A model generated the notes under the pieces. The model saw only the letters and a list, made by a program, of their open reading frames with translations, did not search any database and was not told the origin of the DNA. A stretch of DNA of 64,000 nucleotides from Mortierella alpina. Taxonomy: Eukaryota; Mortierellomycota; Mortierellomycetes; Mortierellales; Mortierellaceae. The stretch covers positions 1 through 64,000 of the forward strand of contig JANATF010000003.1 of the NCBI GenBank assembly GCA_029449245.1. Reading direction: 5' to 3'. The translations under genes and the position numbers were made by a program. Below are positions 21,301-35,563 of the stretch, piece by piece. Numbering within the stretch: position 1 is the stretch's first letter; each line of letters opens with the position of its first letter.

Positions 21301-22493
21301 TGCCGGAAGGAATTCGCGTCCGTGCTTTCGAGGACCGCATGGATCTGCTACGAGTCATGATCCAAGGCCCCGACCATACCCCCTACAGAAACGCCCTTTT
21401 CCTCTTTGACTTTATGTTGCCCAGCCAGTTCCCTAGCCAGGTGAGTCTCTGCAAAGTCTGCTCTCCAGGTGTTGATTTATGACGACGTCGTGGTGCGTGC
21501 TCTAACCATCGGTTTGTCCGCCACAATAGCCACCTGTCGCCTTCTTTCACTCATGGACTGGCGGTATTGGAAGGATCAACCCCAACTTATATGAAGGTAC
21601 GGCCATTGACCGTTTGTGCACAAGTCTACAGCCTCTCAACATGCGTTGTACTAAGCTCAGCACTGTTTTGTTCTTTTGCTCAGATGGTAACGTCTGTCTT
21701 AGTCTTTTAAATACATGGCATGGCAAGGATCAGACGGAGACATGGACGCCGAGTTCCAGTATTCTACAGGTGAGTCTAGCGAGCTCTGACGCTGGCTTGG
21801 TCCGTGGTGTATAGTGGGTGAAGCTCAGGACCACTCATGTTTGTGTTACCACCGATTCCCTTAGCTCCTAATCTCACTGCAAGGGCTCGTGCTCGTACCT
21901 GAACCATATTATAATGAGGCCGGGTAAGTCCTTTCTAACGCCACGGCATGCTGCAACGAACCACTTGTGCGCGCAGCCGAGTGCCCACACTAATAACAAA
22001 AGGACGATCGCCCCTTCTCTCTCAGGTTCGAAAAGTTTGTTGGAACAAAAGAAGCTGCCAGGAACTCGGAACTGTATAACGAGAAGGTTTACCTGCTCTC
22101 CTTGAAGGTATGATCCAGTATGATGAAAACGGACGCCGCAAGACTCCAAGAAAAATACGACGGGGTTCTGACACCTGCCTTCATCACTCTCTTCACCTCT
22201 AGGCCGTTCAAACCATCCTGAACAATCCTCCGACCCCGTTCCAAAAGGAGGTGCGACACTTTTACTTTAAGCAAGGAAAGCTTGAGCAAATTGTCATTGA
22301 AGGGCTGGAGCTGATAGCCCGCTCCGAGGCCAACTCGGGCATAGATGGTGAAGAGGAAGGCGGAGGCAGTGGCAGTGGCAGCAGCAGTGAACAGGATACC
22401 TCGTCCGGTCCTGTTATGAAGAGGATCAGCAAGGGTGCCCTCAAAATGCTCAAGAAGCACATCGACAACCTGTCGCTGTCCTTGGAGGAATAA
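18314..22493 (+). CDS. UBE2O-type E2 (E2/E3 hybrid) ubiquitin-conjugating enzyme
   Basis: Large ubiquitin-conjugating enzyme. Twelve exons (18314-18340, 18485-18607, 18693-18989, 19092-19223, 19325-19604, 19735-19841, 19929-21440, 21530-21596, 21684-21769, 21865-21923, 22026-22107, 22203-22493) give 1,020 aa in frame. The N-terminal two thirds contain repeated small beta-type modules (HGDVVKLSPNDIMSGSVIGV, KSGYVARTEVTSITVNW, WPSDYVLLKEGEVL, MLGIVQSVNAKERTTLVKWF) like the SH3-like CR1/CR2 regions of UBE2O. An Asp/Glu-rich stretch follows at ~20770-20940. The UBC fold spans ~760-910: [39 protein letters not shown] with catalytic Cys853, then GLVLVPEPYYNEAG. The usual HPN is NPN. In animals UBE2O marks orphan ribosomal proteins; that role here is inferred. 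Confidence 0.93.
19021..19045 (+). repeat. Poly(A) run of 25 within an intron
   Basis: Uninterrupted adenines inside intron 3 (18990-19091) of the UBE2O-like gene. Read on the - strand it is poly(T). Confidence 0.95.
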
Positions 22494-23011
22494 GGCCAAC
22501 TGCTCTCGCGCACTCCCACTCGACTTCGTCACCGAATTGTAACTTAGAGGGTAGCGCTAGATTTTTGACGCTTAAAAAGTGCTTCGCAATTGTGAGGATC
22601 AATTGTTCTTCTTTTCTCTCTTTGTCATTCGCCAAAGATTCATCTCTTGTGCATTTGGTCATATCCTGTCGTCGAGGCTCTCTTCTCTTCTCTCTCTCTC
22701 TGTTGTATTTGTCTATCGACTGCTTGATACACACATATAAATCACGATCGAGTGCATCCCTCGTTTGAACTTTTGTCCTCTCTCAGTCAAACGGCAAGTC
22801 AAGAGAAGATTGTATCTAGCAAGGGAGACCACACCCCGCAAAGAGATTAAGAAATCAACCACACCCTCACCCCCTCCCCTTGGCCACGCCATCTCCTTGT
22901 TATATTATAGCAAAACCCAACCTCCCCGCCATCTCTCCACTTTCGCCCATCCGAGCCCTCCTCTCGCTCCGCATCAGTCTCCCTCCTCCTCTTTTATCTA
23001 CTTTTCTGAAA
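22494..23011. promoter_or_regulatory. Intergenic region upstream of TFIIB
   Basis: A 518-base gap between tandem + genes. It includes the UBE2O-like 3' UTR and the TFIIB promoter. It is C/T-rich from ~22860 to 23005, with TTATATTATAG at ~22900 as a possible TATA-like element about 110 bases before the start. No other gene was found. Confidence 0.45.
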
Positions 23012-24331
23012 ATGGCCACGATGACGGTTGCTGCTCCCGTACAAAAGGTTGTCGACCTTAATGTCAAGTTGATGTGTCCAGGTGAGTTGTGTTGCCAATG
23101 CGAGTACGATTAATAATCAAAAGGTGTCTGTGAGTGGAGAAGGGGGGGAATAGTGAGTGAAAGAAAGGGCAGGAAGAGAGAGCAAGTTCAAAAAAAATGA
23201 GAGCCATCCAAAGTGAAAGGAGAGCATCACGTGTGCACTCTAACTAAGTATGTCTCCGTACACTGCAGATTGCAAGATCGTTCCGCCCAATATCTCGGAG
23301 GAGTTCTCGTCGGGCGATCTGGTTTGTGCCGACTGCGGCCTTGTTCTTGGCGACAGGATTGTGGACACGCGGTCAGAATGGCGCACGTTTGCAAACGACG
23401 AGGGTGATGACCCGTCTCGTGTCGGATCTGCTGCCAACCCGTTGCTCAATGGTCCACAGCTGGACACGGTCATCTCACAGCGGGACGGTGGCTCTGGTGC
23501 TGCACGGGAGCTCAACAGGACACATGGAAGAGTCACAGCAGTCAAGGGTGAGCGTAACTTGCTTCAGGCTTACAAGGATATCTCGGCCATGTCCGAGGCC
23601 ATTGGTCTGCCCAAACTGATTGGTAGGTGACACAAGGACCCTGACTTGAGAACGTTTTTTTTTTTTTTTTTTGCTTATTGCCCTGTTGCGACTTGAGGTC
23701 AAATCGGAAAAAAAACAGAAAAAAAAAACTTGATCTGGAGTTGACCCGTTTTGATCTGCGTTTGGTGATTTGATGGTCTACAGCCGACATTGCCAAGCAG
23801 CTTTTCAAGCGAGTCGAAGACGAAAAGCTACTCAGAGGCAAGCCCAACGAGAGCATTATTGCAGCGTGCATCTTTATTGCCTGTCGTCAGGAGGGTGTGC
23901 CTCGTACGTTCAAGGAGATCTGCACTCTGACACAGGTGCCCAAGAAGGAGATTGGTCGCTGCTTCAAGGTGCTGAACGACGCCTTCCAGGAGACCAAGGT
24001 GCAGACCATGACGTCGGAGGACCTGATGTCTCGCTTCTGCTCCAATCTCACGCTGCCCATGGAGGTACAGAAGACGGCTGTGGATTTGACCAAGAAGGCA
24101 AAAGAGATTGGAACGCTGGCAGGCAAATCGCCCGTCTCGATCGCTGCAGCCTGCATTTACATGAGCTCCAACATGTACAGCCAGCTTCGAACCACGCGCG
24201 ACATTAGTGTTGTGTGTGGTGTGTCCGAGGTGACGATCAAGAACGCGTATAAGCACCTGTACAACGAGCGCATCAAGATGATTGATGAGCGGCTTACAGC
24301 CAAGTTGGTCGAGTCGCTTCCCAGTCCTTAA
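23012..24331 (+). CDS. SUA7: Transcription initiation factor IIB
   Basis: General RNA polymerase II factor that bridges TBP and the polymerase and helps set the start site. Three exons (23012-23081, 23269-23622, 23784-24331) give 323 aa, close to the usual ~320-345. The N-terminal zinc ribbon is split by intron 1: LMCPDCKIV then VCADCGLVLGDR supply the four cysteines. The B-reader/linker follows (DTRSEWRTFANDEGDDPSRV). Two cyclin folds come next, with GERNLLQAYKDISAMSEAIG, ESIIAACIFIACRQEGVPRT, KSPVSIAAACIYMSSNM and VCGVSEVTIKNAYKHLYNER, the last being the BRE-contact helix-turn-helix. It lies between the UBE2O-like and AFG2 genes on the same strand with separate promoters. Confidence 0.97.
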
Positions 24332-24687
24332 AACCCCAGGGATGGCACTTCGTTTGCGCTTTTGTTGGCCAAGTCAGAGATCACTTGCAGCTCTCGGGCT
24401 GTTTGCCTTTATGCTTTGACGCTTAGCCATAGAGGAAGCAGCTCCTCTTCCCTGTTTATGGCTCGACTCTTTTTTTTTTTTCTCAACGCATAAAATTACA
24501 CCAGCGGCCCATATGTGACTGCAGCTGAACATATATATTTGATGCTTGAAAACAGACCGTCTTTTTTCTTTGTTCGCCTCTCGACAGCAACACGCCCGAC
24601 CCCACAGACATAGCAACAGGCAATCCCTTCAGCGGACTGGAGCGGACACGGAAGACACTTCGGCATTCATACACAATCGCGCTCACC
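24332..24687. promoter_or_regulatory. Intergenic region, TFIIB 3' end / AFG2 promoter
   Basis: A 356-base gap with a T run at ~24471-24481 and an ATATATATTT stretch at ~24531. It holds the TFIIB 3' UTR and the AFG2 promoter. No gene was found. Confidence 0.45.
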
Positions 24688-28012
<3,325 letters not shown>

Positions 28013-28174
28013 CAAGTTATAAAACATGCAGATCAAAGAAAAAAAAAAGAAAGATTCATGAAGAGCACACAGAGAGAATAGGTGTGACAGGTTTACTATG
28101 GTACAATGGATTGAAAATGAAGGTGTGGTGTGGGTGGTTGATTGTTGGAATGCTAGCAGGGAGAGGGGTGCCTA

Positions 28175-30514
28175 TCAGGTATCTCGGCCCCTTGGGACGT
28201 CCGTCATCTCTGTCATTTCAGGGATAGAGTCGTGTCCAGAAGACATGGAGGAGATGGAATGGGTGTCGATCGAGTCCATGTCCTGGTCATCATCGTACCG
28301 CGTCGAACTTCCGCTACTCGCTCGGCGCAGCTCCTCGTCCAATGGCTCATGTGGCAAGAGATATCCGATGGCTGCAGGGTTGTGGCCAGCTTCCATTGCC
28401 CCGAGACCTCCCAAATCTGGAAGCAGATCCCCGTGGACTGCGTTTTCTTCAGACCATGGCGGATGGAGATACAGATGTGCTGGTGGATAATTAAAGAGCG
28501 GTACCGGTGAAGAAGAATCGTCAGAGATGACCAAGCTTGGTGGTGGCGGCTGTGTTGATGTACTGGACCCCTGCATATACATGGGCGTTGGAAATTGTGT
28601 CGGAGGTCTCGCCAGGGATGAGGAAGGTGCGGCTGCGGAGGATTCTGATATTGAGGGTTGGAACTGAGGAAAGAATGGGCCGTGTGAAGATCCTGCTCTT
28701 GAAAGTGGTTGTTCGGCCCAATACGCGGAGGCTACACCCGAGACTGGTCTCTGCTGCAACTCAACCATGGCTGGCATGCCTGCGAGGAGATATGCATTCC
28801 GGTCCAATGGCTGCTGATGGTTCTGCTGATAAGTTCGGGATGGGAATGTCGTCTCTTCAGATGCGGAGGGATTTGAGGCAACAGGACTCTGGTCGACCGA
28901 TGCCAGCCTATTGTCCAAAGATCTCAAATGCTGAGCACCTTGATCCTGATATTCGTCCTGGTGGCCCGATGTCCTACTACTATTGCGCCAGTGTGCCGAG
29001 GGTTGTCCGCTTGATCGTGAATCGAGAGCAGCTTTTCCAACATCGCTGGTAGCACAGATGGTACTCATGTCCCCCTCAAAAGAGTTTGATTGCTCTTTCA
29101 CTCCTCGGTCCTGCAAATGCGTCTCACTTTGACCATGCACGTCAGACGTACCACACGACGAAGCCTCCCCTGCCTCGAGTTCCTGGTCGTCATATTCGTA
29201 ATCGTCTTCAAAATCATCCTCGTTTTCGTTGTCGATAGTGGTGTCAGAGATGGTCCTTGTGACTAGAAACATGGTAGCGATGGAGATGGCACAAAGGATC
29301 CAGTTGGTAATCAGGTAGGCGAGCAGAGGTGTCTGGGCCAGATCCAATGGTGCCGCCACTGCGCTCCCAAGCGACTGGATCGACTTGAAGAATCCTGCAT
29401 ATCTGGAGAGCTCATCGTGTTTGTTGGAGAGTGCGCCCATGAGCCAGTAGCAATAAACTGCAAAGGCAGCGTCGCAAAAACCAAACATGGCATAGATAGC
29501 CAAGAGTCCTGTGTAGTTCGTTCCGTGTCCATAATCGATCAGCTCACTTCTTTGAAGAGCCTTGCGCTCCCACTTGTGTTTGAGCTGCATCATCAGCGCC
29601 GCAATCCACGTTGCCATGAACAAGAGTGCGATGACGAGAAGCCCCAGCTTGGCTCTTTTAGGTCGCTTCACAGGGATCCTGTCTAGGAGATATCCAATGA
29701 GCAGTGCGCCAATAATCTGTGCGACCCAAAAGATGAGGGAGTTGAGAGAGCGGGTCCGGATGTTGAAGTTGAAGCCGTTAAAGTCGTTGAACTGGTAGGT
29801 GTAAGAGAAGTTGGAGAAGAAAAAGGCCGGGATGAGGAGCAGCATGCGCCAGTCGCAAAAGACCGAGAGGATGGCCAAGCCCTCGGCCTTGAGTCCTGCA
29901 AACTTTGCTACTGTTACTGGCTCACCATTGTCGCGGATGATGGTGGAAGGGCGGGCGAGAAAGACGGCCAGGAGAGTGGAGACGCCCATAATGACCATAT
30001 AGACGATGTAGGTGTTGGATGAGACGTCATCGGGATCCATGTTCTCACGGCTGTTCAGAGCAAGAGGCAGGACTGATCCCAGGACGGCGCCGAGGTTGAA
30101 GATGGCAAAGAAGCAGGCGATGTATTTGCCCTTGTTGTCCTCAGTCGGGTAGGACATCATCATGGCGCCTTGGGTGACCCAAATCAGACCTGCGCCCAAG
30201 CCGAGCAGGATGCCAGCCAGAGGCGGATACACGGAGCTGTCATTGTCCTGAGCGAGCATCATCGATCCAGCATAGAGCACAAAGGTGATTCCGCCAAAGA
30301 CAACACAGAGCCGGGGGCCGATCATGTTGTGGGTGCCGCCGGCGAGGAGGAATCCGACGATGTAGGCGATGGAGGACGAAGTGATGGCGAGGTTCTGGGC
30401 GGTGGGCGAGTGTCTGCCGGCGTTACCGATGGAAGACATGGCATTGAACATTCCGATGGTGCCAAAGCAGATGATGCCCATCAGCACGATCTGACGCATA
30501 GCTCTGGAGACCAT
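28175..30514 (-). CDS. UNC93-like major facilitator superfamily transporter
   Basis: Intronless 779-aa membrane protein. The N-terminal MRQIVLMGIICFGTIGMFNA and GLGAGLIWVTQGAMMMSYPTE are marks of the UNC93-like MFS branch. Roughly 11-12 hydrophobic segments fill residues ~8-430, including AYIVGFLLAG, IACFFAIFNLGAVLGSVLPL, IFWVAQIIGALLIGYLLD and LGLLVIALLFMATWIAALMM. A loop motif GYLLDRIPVKRPKRAK resembles the MFS signature between helices. The last ~345 residues are a long cytosolic tail: first very acidic (NENEDDFEDDYEYDDQELEA), then Ser/Gln/Pro-rich without visible domains, likely regulatory. Substrate unknown; fungal relatives are annotated only by family. The lack of introns is unusual here. 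It converges on AFG2 (162 bases) and is divergent from the FHA gene. Confidence 0.88.
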   Translation of the reverse strand: MVSRAMRQIVLMGIICFGTIGMFNAMSSIGNAGRHSPTAQNLAITSSSIAYIVGFLLAGGTHNMIGPRLCVVFGGITFVLYAGSMMLAQDNDSSVYPPLAGILLGLGAGLIWVTQGAMMMSYPTEDNKGKYIACFFAIFNLGAVLGSVLPLALNSRENMDPDDVSSNTYIVYMVIMGVSTLLAVFLARPSTIIRDNGEPVTVAKFAGLKAEGLAILSVFCDWRMLLLIPAFFFSNFSYTYQFNDFNGFNFNIRTRSLNSLIFWVAQIIGALLIGYLLDRIPVKRPKRAKLGLLVIALLFMATWIAALMMQLKHKWERKALQRSELIDYGHGTNYTGLLAIYAMFGFCDAAFAVYCYWLMGALSNKHDELSRYAGFFKSIQSLGSAVAAPLDLAQTPLLAYLITNWILCAISIATMFLVTRTISDTTIDNENEDDFEDDYEYDDQELEAGEASSCGTSDVHGQSETHLQDRGVKEQSNSFEGDMSTICATSDVGKAALDSRSSGQPSAHWRNSSRTSGHQDEYQDQGAQHLRSLDNRLASVDQSPVASNPSASEETTFPSRTYQQNHQQPLDRNAYLLAGMPAMVELQQRPVSGVASAYWAEQPLSRAGSSHGPFFPQFQPSISESSAAAPSSSLARPPTQFPTPMYMQGSSTSTQPPPPSLVISDDSSSPVPLFNYPPAHLYLHPPWSEENAVHGDLLPDLGGLGAMEAGHNPAAIGYLLPHEPLDEELRRASSGSSTRYDDDQDMDSIDTHSISSMSSGHDSIPEMTEMTDVPRGRDT

Positions 30515-30991
30515 GGTTGCAAGATGAAGAATGTGCTTTTAATGGCGCAAGCACAAGAGTGTGAAGGAGAAGCAGGGGAGGGTCAAAGTGAAGGAGAACG
30601 GGCGCAGGAGCTAGAAGAACAAGAACAAGAAGAACAAGAACAAGGACAAGAAGGAGGAAAGGCGCCGGCTGTGGGAGCAGCAGCCATGAGAAGGACGACG
30701 GGCCGCTCTCTGGTCAAGGCGGGCTACTGGGGATGGTACGAAGGCTGTGTATGCGCAAGAACAAAGCGTGCGAGTGCGCAAGGAGCACCGAGAAGAGCCA
30801 ATGGGAACGAGGTGGACGAGAGGAGAATGGAGGCGAGAACAAGGACAGAGCAACAGTCGGAGAGAGGAGAGGAGAACAGGACGAGAGAGAGAGAGAGAGA
30901 GTGAGAGAGACAGCGACAAGGATAAGGATGGTGAGGATGGATGCAGAGCAGTTGGTGGCAAAGGAGTGATGCAATGTGCAAAAAAAAAGAG

Positions 30992-31027
30992 TGGATGGAT
31001 GGATGGATGGATGGATGGATGGATGGA
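30992..31027. repeat. (TGGA)n microsatellite
   Basis: About nine uninterrupted GGAT/TGGA units in the gap between divergent genes. Confidence 0.95.
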
Positions 31028-31221
31028 GGAGAAAATAAGAGTTGGGGTAAAATCACTTGAGGACCGCTGCAAGGGACTGTTTGTTGGTGGCTTAAACTTC
31101 AATCTGGTCATGATACCCGGCGCCTCGCACTGCGCACATACTTTTTTTTTTTGGTGGCGTACCTGAGTTCCAGATGGACTACCACCCAAGCTGACCAGCT
31201 GTGTGCTGTAGATCAAGCCCA

Positions 31222-31257
31222 GCTGTAGACAAGGCTGTAGGCAAGACTGTAGACAAG
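31222..31257. repeat. Three 12-base tandem repeats
   Basis: GCTGTAGACAAG, GCTGTAGGCAAG and ACTGTAGACAAG lie head to tail, with one change in each of two copies. A related CTGTAGATCAAG stands just before, at ~31205. Confidence 0.85.
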
Positions 31258-31542
31258 AGACGAAGGTGGGCAACATGGCGGCAGACTGGATATTTGGAGT
31301 GGGCTCATGAGTTGGAGTATGGTGAATAGACTACACAAGAATGAGTAAAACCCTCTTCCGCCAAGGACTGACGCTCTCGGCCCACCCACACGCGGCTTCC
31401 TTAGACGAGTACTTTTAATCGTTTTACCCGTGGGAATGGCGCCATCTGCTTGGGCTGATCCGAGACAGCAGCGTGTGAGAGTCAAGAAAGAGTCAAGAAA
31501 GAGTCGAAAAAGAGTCAAGAGAGAGTCAAGAGAGAGAGACAG

Positions 31543-31579
<37 letters not shown>

Positions 31580-32187
31580 AAGAGAGAGATTGAATGATAG
31601 AGTCAAGAAGGAGAGAGAGATGCATAGGTAAGCAACGGACCAGGCAGTGCAGCGTGTATAGGCCACTGGAGCCAATGAGCACGCTGCAACAGCCAGCCAT
31701 GCTTCCAATGTCGCCTGCAAGTGCATAATGCACTCCCCACTGGCCCAGGCCATAGTGCATAAAGGCGCCCTTCATTTCTCGCGCGTCGTTTCCCTCTCTT
31801 CTTCTCTCTTTTCTGATTCTCTTCGCTGTCTTTACCTCCACCTCTTCATCTTCTCTTCATCTCTCCTCATCTCTGTCTCTCTCCCTCTCTCTCTCCCTTC
31901 CCTTTTCCTTCCACCTCCCTTCCCCTGCCCTCTGCCCTCTGCCCTCTGCCTCCTCACCTCACCTCACCGCTCTCTCTTGCCTTTCCTCGCCCGTGGTCCC
32001 TAGATCACTCTCTCGTCGCTCTCTCCCCCTTGCTTCCCTGCTCCACCCTTGGCCTTGCTCTCGGACTTGACCTCATCCTTCCACATTCGCTCAGAATCCC
32101 GCCATCGTCTGCATCCATCTGCATTCGTCTGCATTCCCCATTCACTCTCCTTCCCGTGAGACCAAAAAAAAAAGTCTTCGTGACAAT

Positions 32188-35100
32188 ATGACCGCCCGCC
32201 GCAACAGCCCCCCGATCCCAGACGAAAAGAGGCCTTCCCTCTCGCGATCCAGGGCCAGCAGCAGCAGCGTAGGCAGTGTCTCGAGCATCAACAGCCTCAA
32301 CGGCCTCTTGAGCACGCCCTCCACCACCACTGCCGCTGCGACCACCACAGGCTCATCCACTGCAGTCCTCTCCTCAACGTCGTCCTCTTCCTCGGCATTG
32401 AACCATAATCTCAACGGCGCCTATACCAACAGCAACAGCAGCAGCACGACCACCACAACCACAGCCGGCAACAGCATCCAGCCCGCAGCAACATCCTCGA
32501 CCTATTACCCTGCCTTTCCTTATCGCAACAAGTCCAGAAGTGAGTCCCTCTTGTCCCTAAAATGCTCTCAAAAAAAATATGCTCTCGATTCGCTTCCCGC
32601 CCTTCTTCCCCCTCGCATCGTCCGCGCGCGCATCTCTTGTCCCCCCTTCCTCTTGGCTGAGCCTGCATTTCTGTTACGTGTTTTGTGTGCTGTGGATGGG
32701 TCCGAGGAGATCGAGCAGACGAGTGTCCTTTGTGGTTTTGGAGTGGACTGTGTCAACAGCCTCCGAGTGCGCGCGAGCGCAAGATGGAAAGATGGAAGGG
32801 GCGTGTGATGCGCGTGCATATGCCCATCCGGCTGTTATTTAGACTCGGCATCCTTCGTGTTCGTATGACTGCACAGTCAATATCTGTCTGTCTGTCTGTC
32901 TGTCTCCTTTTTCTCTTTCGCCCGTCTCTTTTCTCTTTTCTCTTCCTCACTTCACTTCCTAACGCTCTCCTCGCTCGTCCTCACCTCTCTCCTGTGTCCA
33001 TCCAGCACCCTCCGTCAGCTCCACGTCGACAATCACCCAGCCCGTGCACAATCTGCTCCAGTTCTCATCCGGCATCCTGCCCAAGCGACACGCGCTACCA
33101 AGTGTCTCAACCGCCTCCGCCACCGCTGCACTCTCGCTCGCCTCGCCCACCCTCTCTGCAACCTCCGTCTCCTCCGCCTCCTCATCCTCGTCCTCGTCCT
33201 CGCCGCCTGCAGACTCAAAGCACTCCACCATGAATGGGTCCTCCTCCGACGATACCCCCCAGAACCCCGTCCTCGTCCTCGAGCCCATCCACAACAGCTT
33301 TGCGCCAAAGTCCCTCGATCTGCAGGACCAGACGAGGATCAAAATCGGTCGCCAGACCGGCGTCGCCACCGCCCCTGGTCCATCCAATGGCTACTTTGAC
33401 TCCAAAGTGCTCAGCCGCGTCCATGCTGAAGTCTGGTCTGAGAATGGCAAGGTACGTCAATGTCACCATGCTTACAATCTAATGCCTCAAACAACCCCAC
33501 GAGACCAAGACACTCATGACCCTCGTTTCATGCAACTCAGGTCTTTCTCCGAGACCTCAAGTCCAGCAACGGCACATTTTTGAATGGAAAGAGACTTTCT
33601 CCCGAAAGTGTCGAGAGTGAGCCCTTTGTTCTCAACCAGAACGACAATCTAGAGTTTGGTATTGACATTATGGACGAGAACGGAGCATGTAAGTGACAGA
33701 CACAAAGTTATGCATTGAGCAAAAAGTATGAAAAGACCAAGGTTCAACACACGTGCACCCATGACATGATGAAACTCACAGACTTCGTCTTGTTGAACGA
33801 TAGTACTCCATGAAAAGGTCGCCTGCAAGATCTACATTTCCCGCCTGTCCTATCCAACACCAGGAGGATCGCCTCAGGACTCTCACGCTAAAGCCAAGGC
33901 GTCATCGCCCACAGGCACGGGTCCCAGCTCAAAGTCCAGCACCTCGACCGCTCAAGGAGGACAGAGCGCCAACATTGACCTCATCATCTCCCGTCTACAG
34001 AACGAGCTCACCCGCTCTCAGGAAACAAACGCCAACCTCGGCGTCCTCAAACAGGGCCTGGGCGAACTGGAAAAGGCCATTGTTGTCTCGTCCAAGGAGG
34101 ACCGAAAGGCTGGCAGTCCCAAGGCCACAGAAGCACTTATTCAGGTGGCCAATGCTGTCAAGTACGAGGAGCTCATCGAACAGAATACCCAGGTAAGAAG
34201 ATGCGTACAAGGTTGAACCTGGATCGACCCTGCGTTATCTCAAGAGTCTTGTATAAATCTAACTCTGTTCATTTGAACATCTTAAAGGCGCATGCTCTAG
34301 AACTCGCCAAGATGACCAAAATGCTCGAAGAGACGCAAGCAGAGCTCGATGCGTATATTCAAAAGACGAGGCTGCTCGAGCCCTTGGTGGCCGAGGACGA
34401 GATATTGAGACGCGACCTAACTCAGACCTCTGCAGAACTCACGAGTGTCAAGCTGGAGCGCGATCTCGCCAAGGACAGCATGAACGACTTGATCAATGAG
34501 CACCAGCAGACAATGGAAAGCCTGCGAAAGGAACAAGAATCCGCCCTGGCCGTACTGGAATCGACCCACAAAGAAAACCTGGAGCGTGTTGCTCGTGAAG
34601 CGGCTCTGGCTCAGGAATTGTTGATCCTTAAGCATCAGGAGGACCTTGCTAGAGCACTTCAGGCGGCTGCAGCGCCGCCAACGACATCTAGGCTATCGGA
34701 AGAGGCCGACTCTTTGAAGGCTGAGATGAACAAGCTGCAGTCGCAGGTGGTAGACTTGCTAGCTGCGGTGCAGACGCAAACCGAGCGCGGTCACCAGTTG
34801 ACTGCTGAGAAGGCGACTATGGCGCAGGAACTCGCCAAGGCAACAAAAGAGAACGCCGCCTTGATGAAGGAGCTCAAGGCATTCCAAGAAGCAGCCAAAA
34901 ACAGCGCTCACGACCCACTCTCGACCTTGACCCCAACCTCGCCTACCAACACGACCTCGACTTTGGTCACTCAGGAACTGAACGGTCACGGACAGACGTC
35001 GACAAAAAGGACGACAACCACAACAGCAGCGACATCTTCCGGTTCTACGAAGCAACCCAATGGCATGATTTCAAAGCACGAAACATCCTGGACGCAGTTC

Positions 35101-35316
35101 ATTTTCCAGGCGGGCACAAAGAACTCTTTGCAATTGAACCAGGTAAGCAGTACCCGAGAATCATATCTGTACACTTTGCACGTGTGTTGGAACATAATGA
35201 CTGATATTCGTATGCCTCTTATGACATGTCAACAGTCCTCGACCCTCGCCATGTCTGGTGGAGCCATGCTGGTCGGCATTGGAGCGTATGTGTTCTGGAA
35301 GAGTGCGTCCAACTAG
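32188..35316 (+). CDS. Tail-anchored FHA-domain protein, SLMAP/Far9-Far10-like (STRIPAK candidate)
   Basis: Six exons (32188-32539, 33006-33451, 33541-33688, 33804-34192, 34288-35142, 35236-35316) give 756 aa. The first ~210 residues are Ser/Thr-rich and disordered. The FHA domain (~215-330) has the phosphothreonine-binding marks in order: KIGRQTG, SRVHAEVW and LRDLKSSNGTFLNGKRLS, ending ..NDNLEFGIDI. Long coiled coils follow (ELIEQNTQAHALELAKMTKM through GHQLTAEKATMAQELAKATK). The last exon codes a single hydrophobic anchor, LAMSGGAMLVGIGAYVFW, ending KSASN, typical of a tail-anchored ER/nuclear-envelope protein. This architecture is that of SLMAP, yeast Far9/Far10 and Sordaria PRO45, subunits of the STRIPAK phosphatase-kinase complex. 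The family is strongly suggested; the complex is inferred. Confidence 0.88.
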
Positions 35317-35563
35317 AGAGTCGTCGTCTCTTTTGCTTCTAAATCGGTATCAACCTCTTCAGGACACCATGTCCTTACAACCCTTCTCCACTCTCCAGCC
35401 ATGATGAAAACAAAACGTTATATATTTCAGGAATACGATTACAGCATCACGGATCAGTCGCACACTCTCTTCTCATGGGCGTCGCCCACAAAAACTTGTA
35501 TTATATAAAGCCAACGTCGCTCTTTTTAACATATCAGCTCGTCCAGCGCTCGATGGAAGCTTT

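Larger units (their letters stand above)
30515..32187. promoter_or_regulatory. Long divergent intergenic region with simple repeats
   Basis: A 1,673-base gap between the divergent UNC93-like and FHA genes. It holds a GA-rich block (30560-30910), a TGGA repeat (30992-31027), a 12-base imperfect triple repeat (31222-31257), GAGTCAAGA-type repeats (about 31478-31530), a GA run (31547-31573) and a long C/T-rich leader (31785-32150). Open frames here are repeat-driven (Glu/Arg or Ser/Leu runs). No gene is supported. Confidence 0.6.

Noticed and set aside
30600-30910. Glu/Gln/Arg-rich frames in the GA-rich block, and Ser/Leu frames on the other strand.
   Set aside because: Low-complexity translations of simple repeats in the leader of the UNC93-like gene.
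30992-31027. Regular repeat array that could be read as CRISPR-like.
   Set aside because: It is a 4-base microsatellite with no spacers, in a eukaryotic genome.
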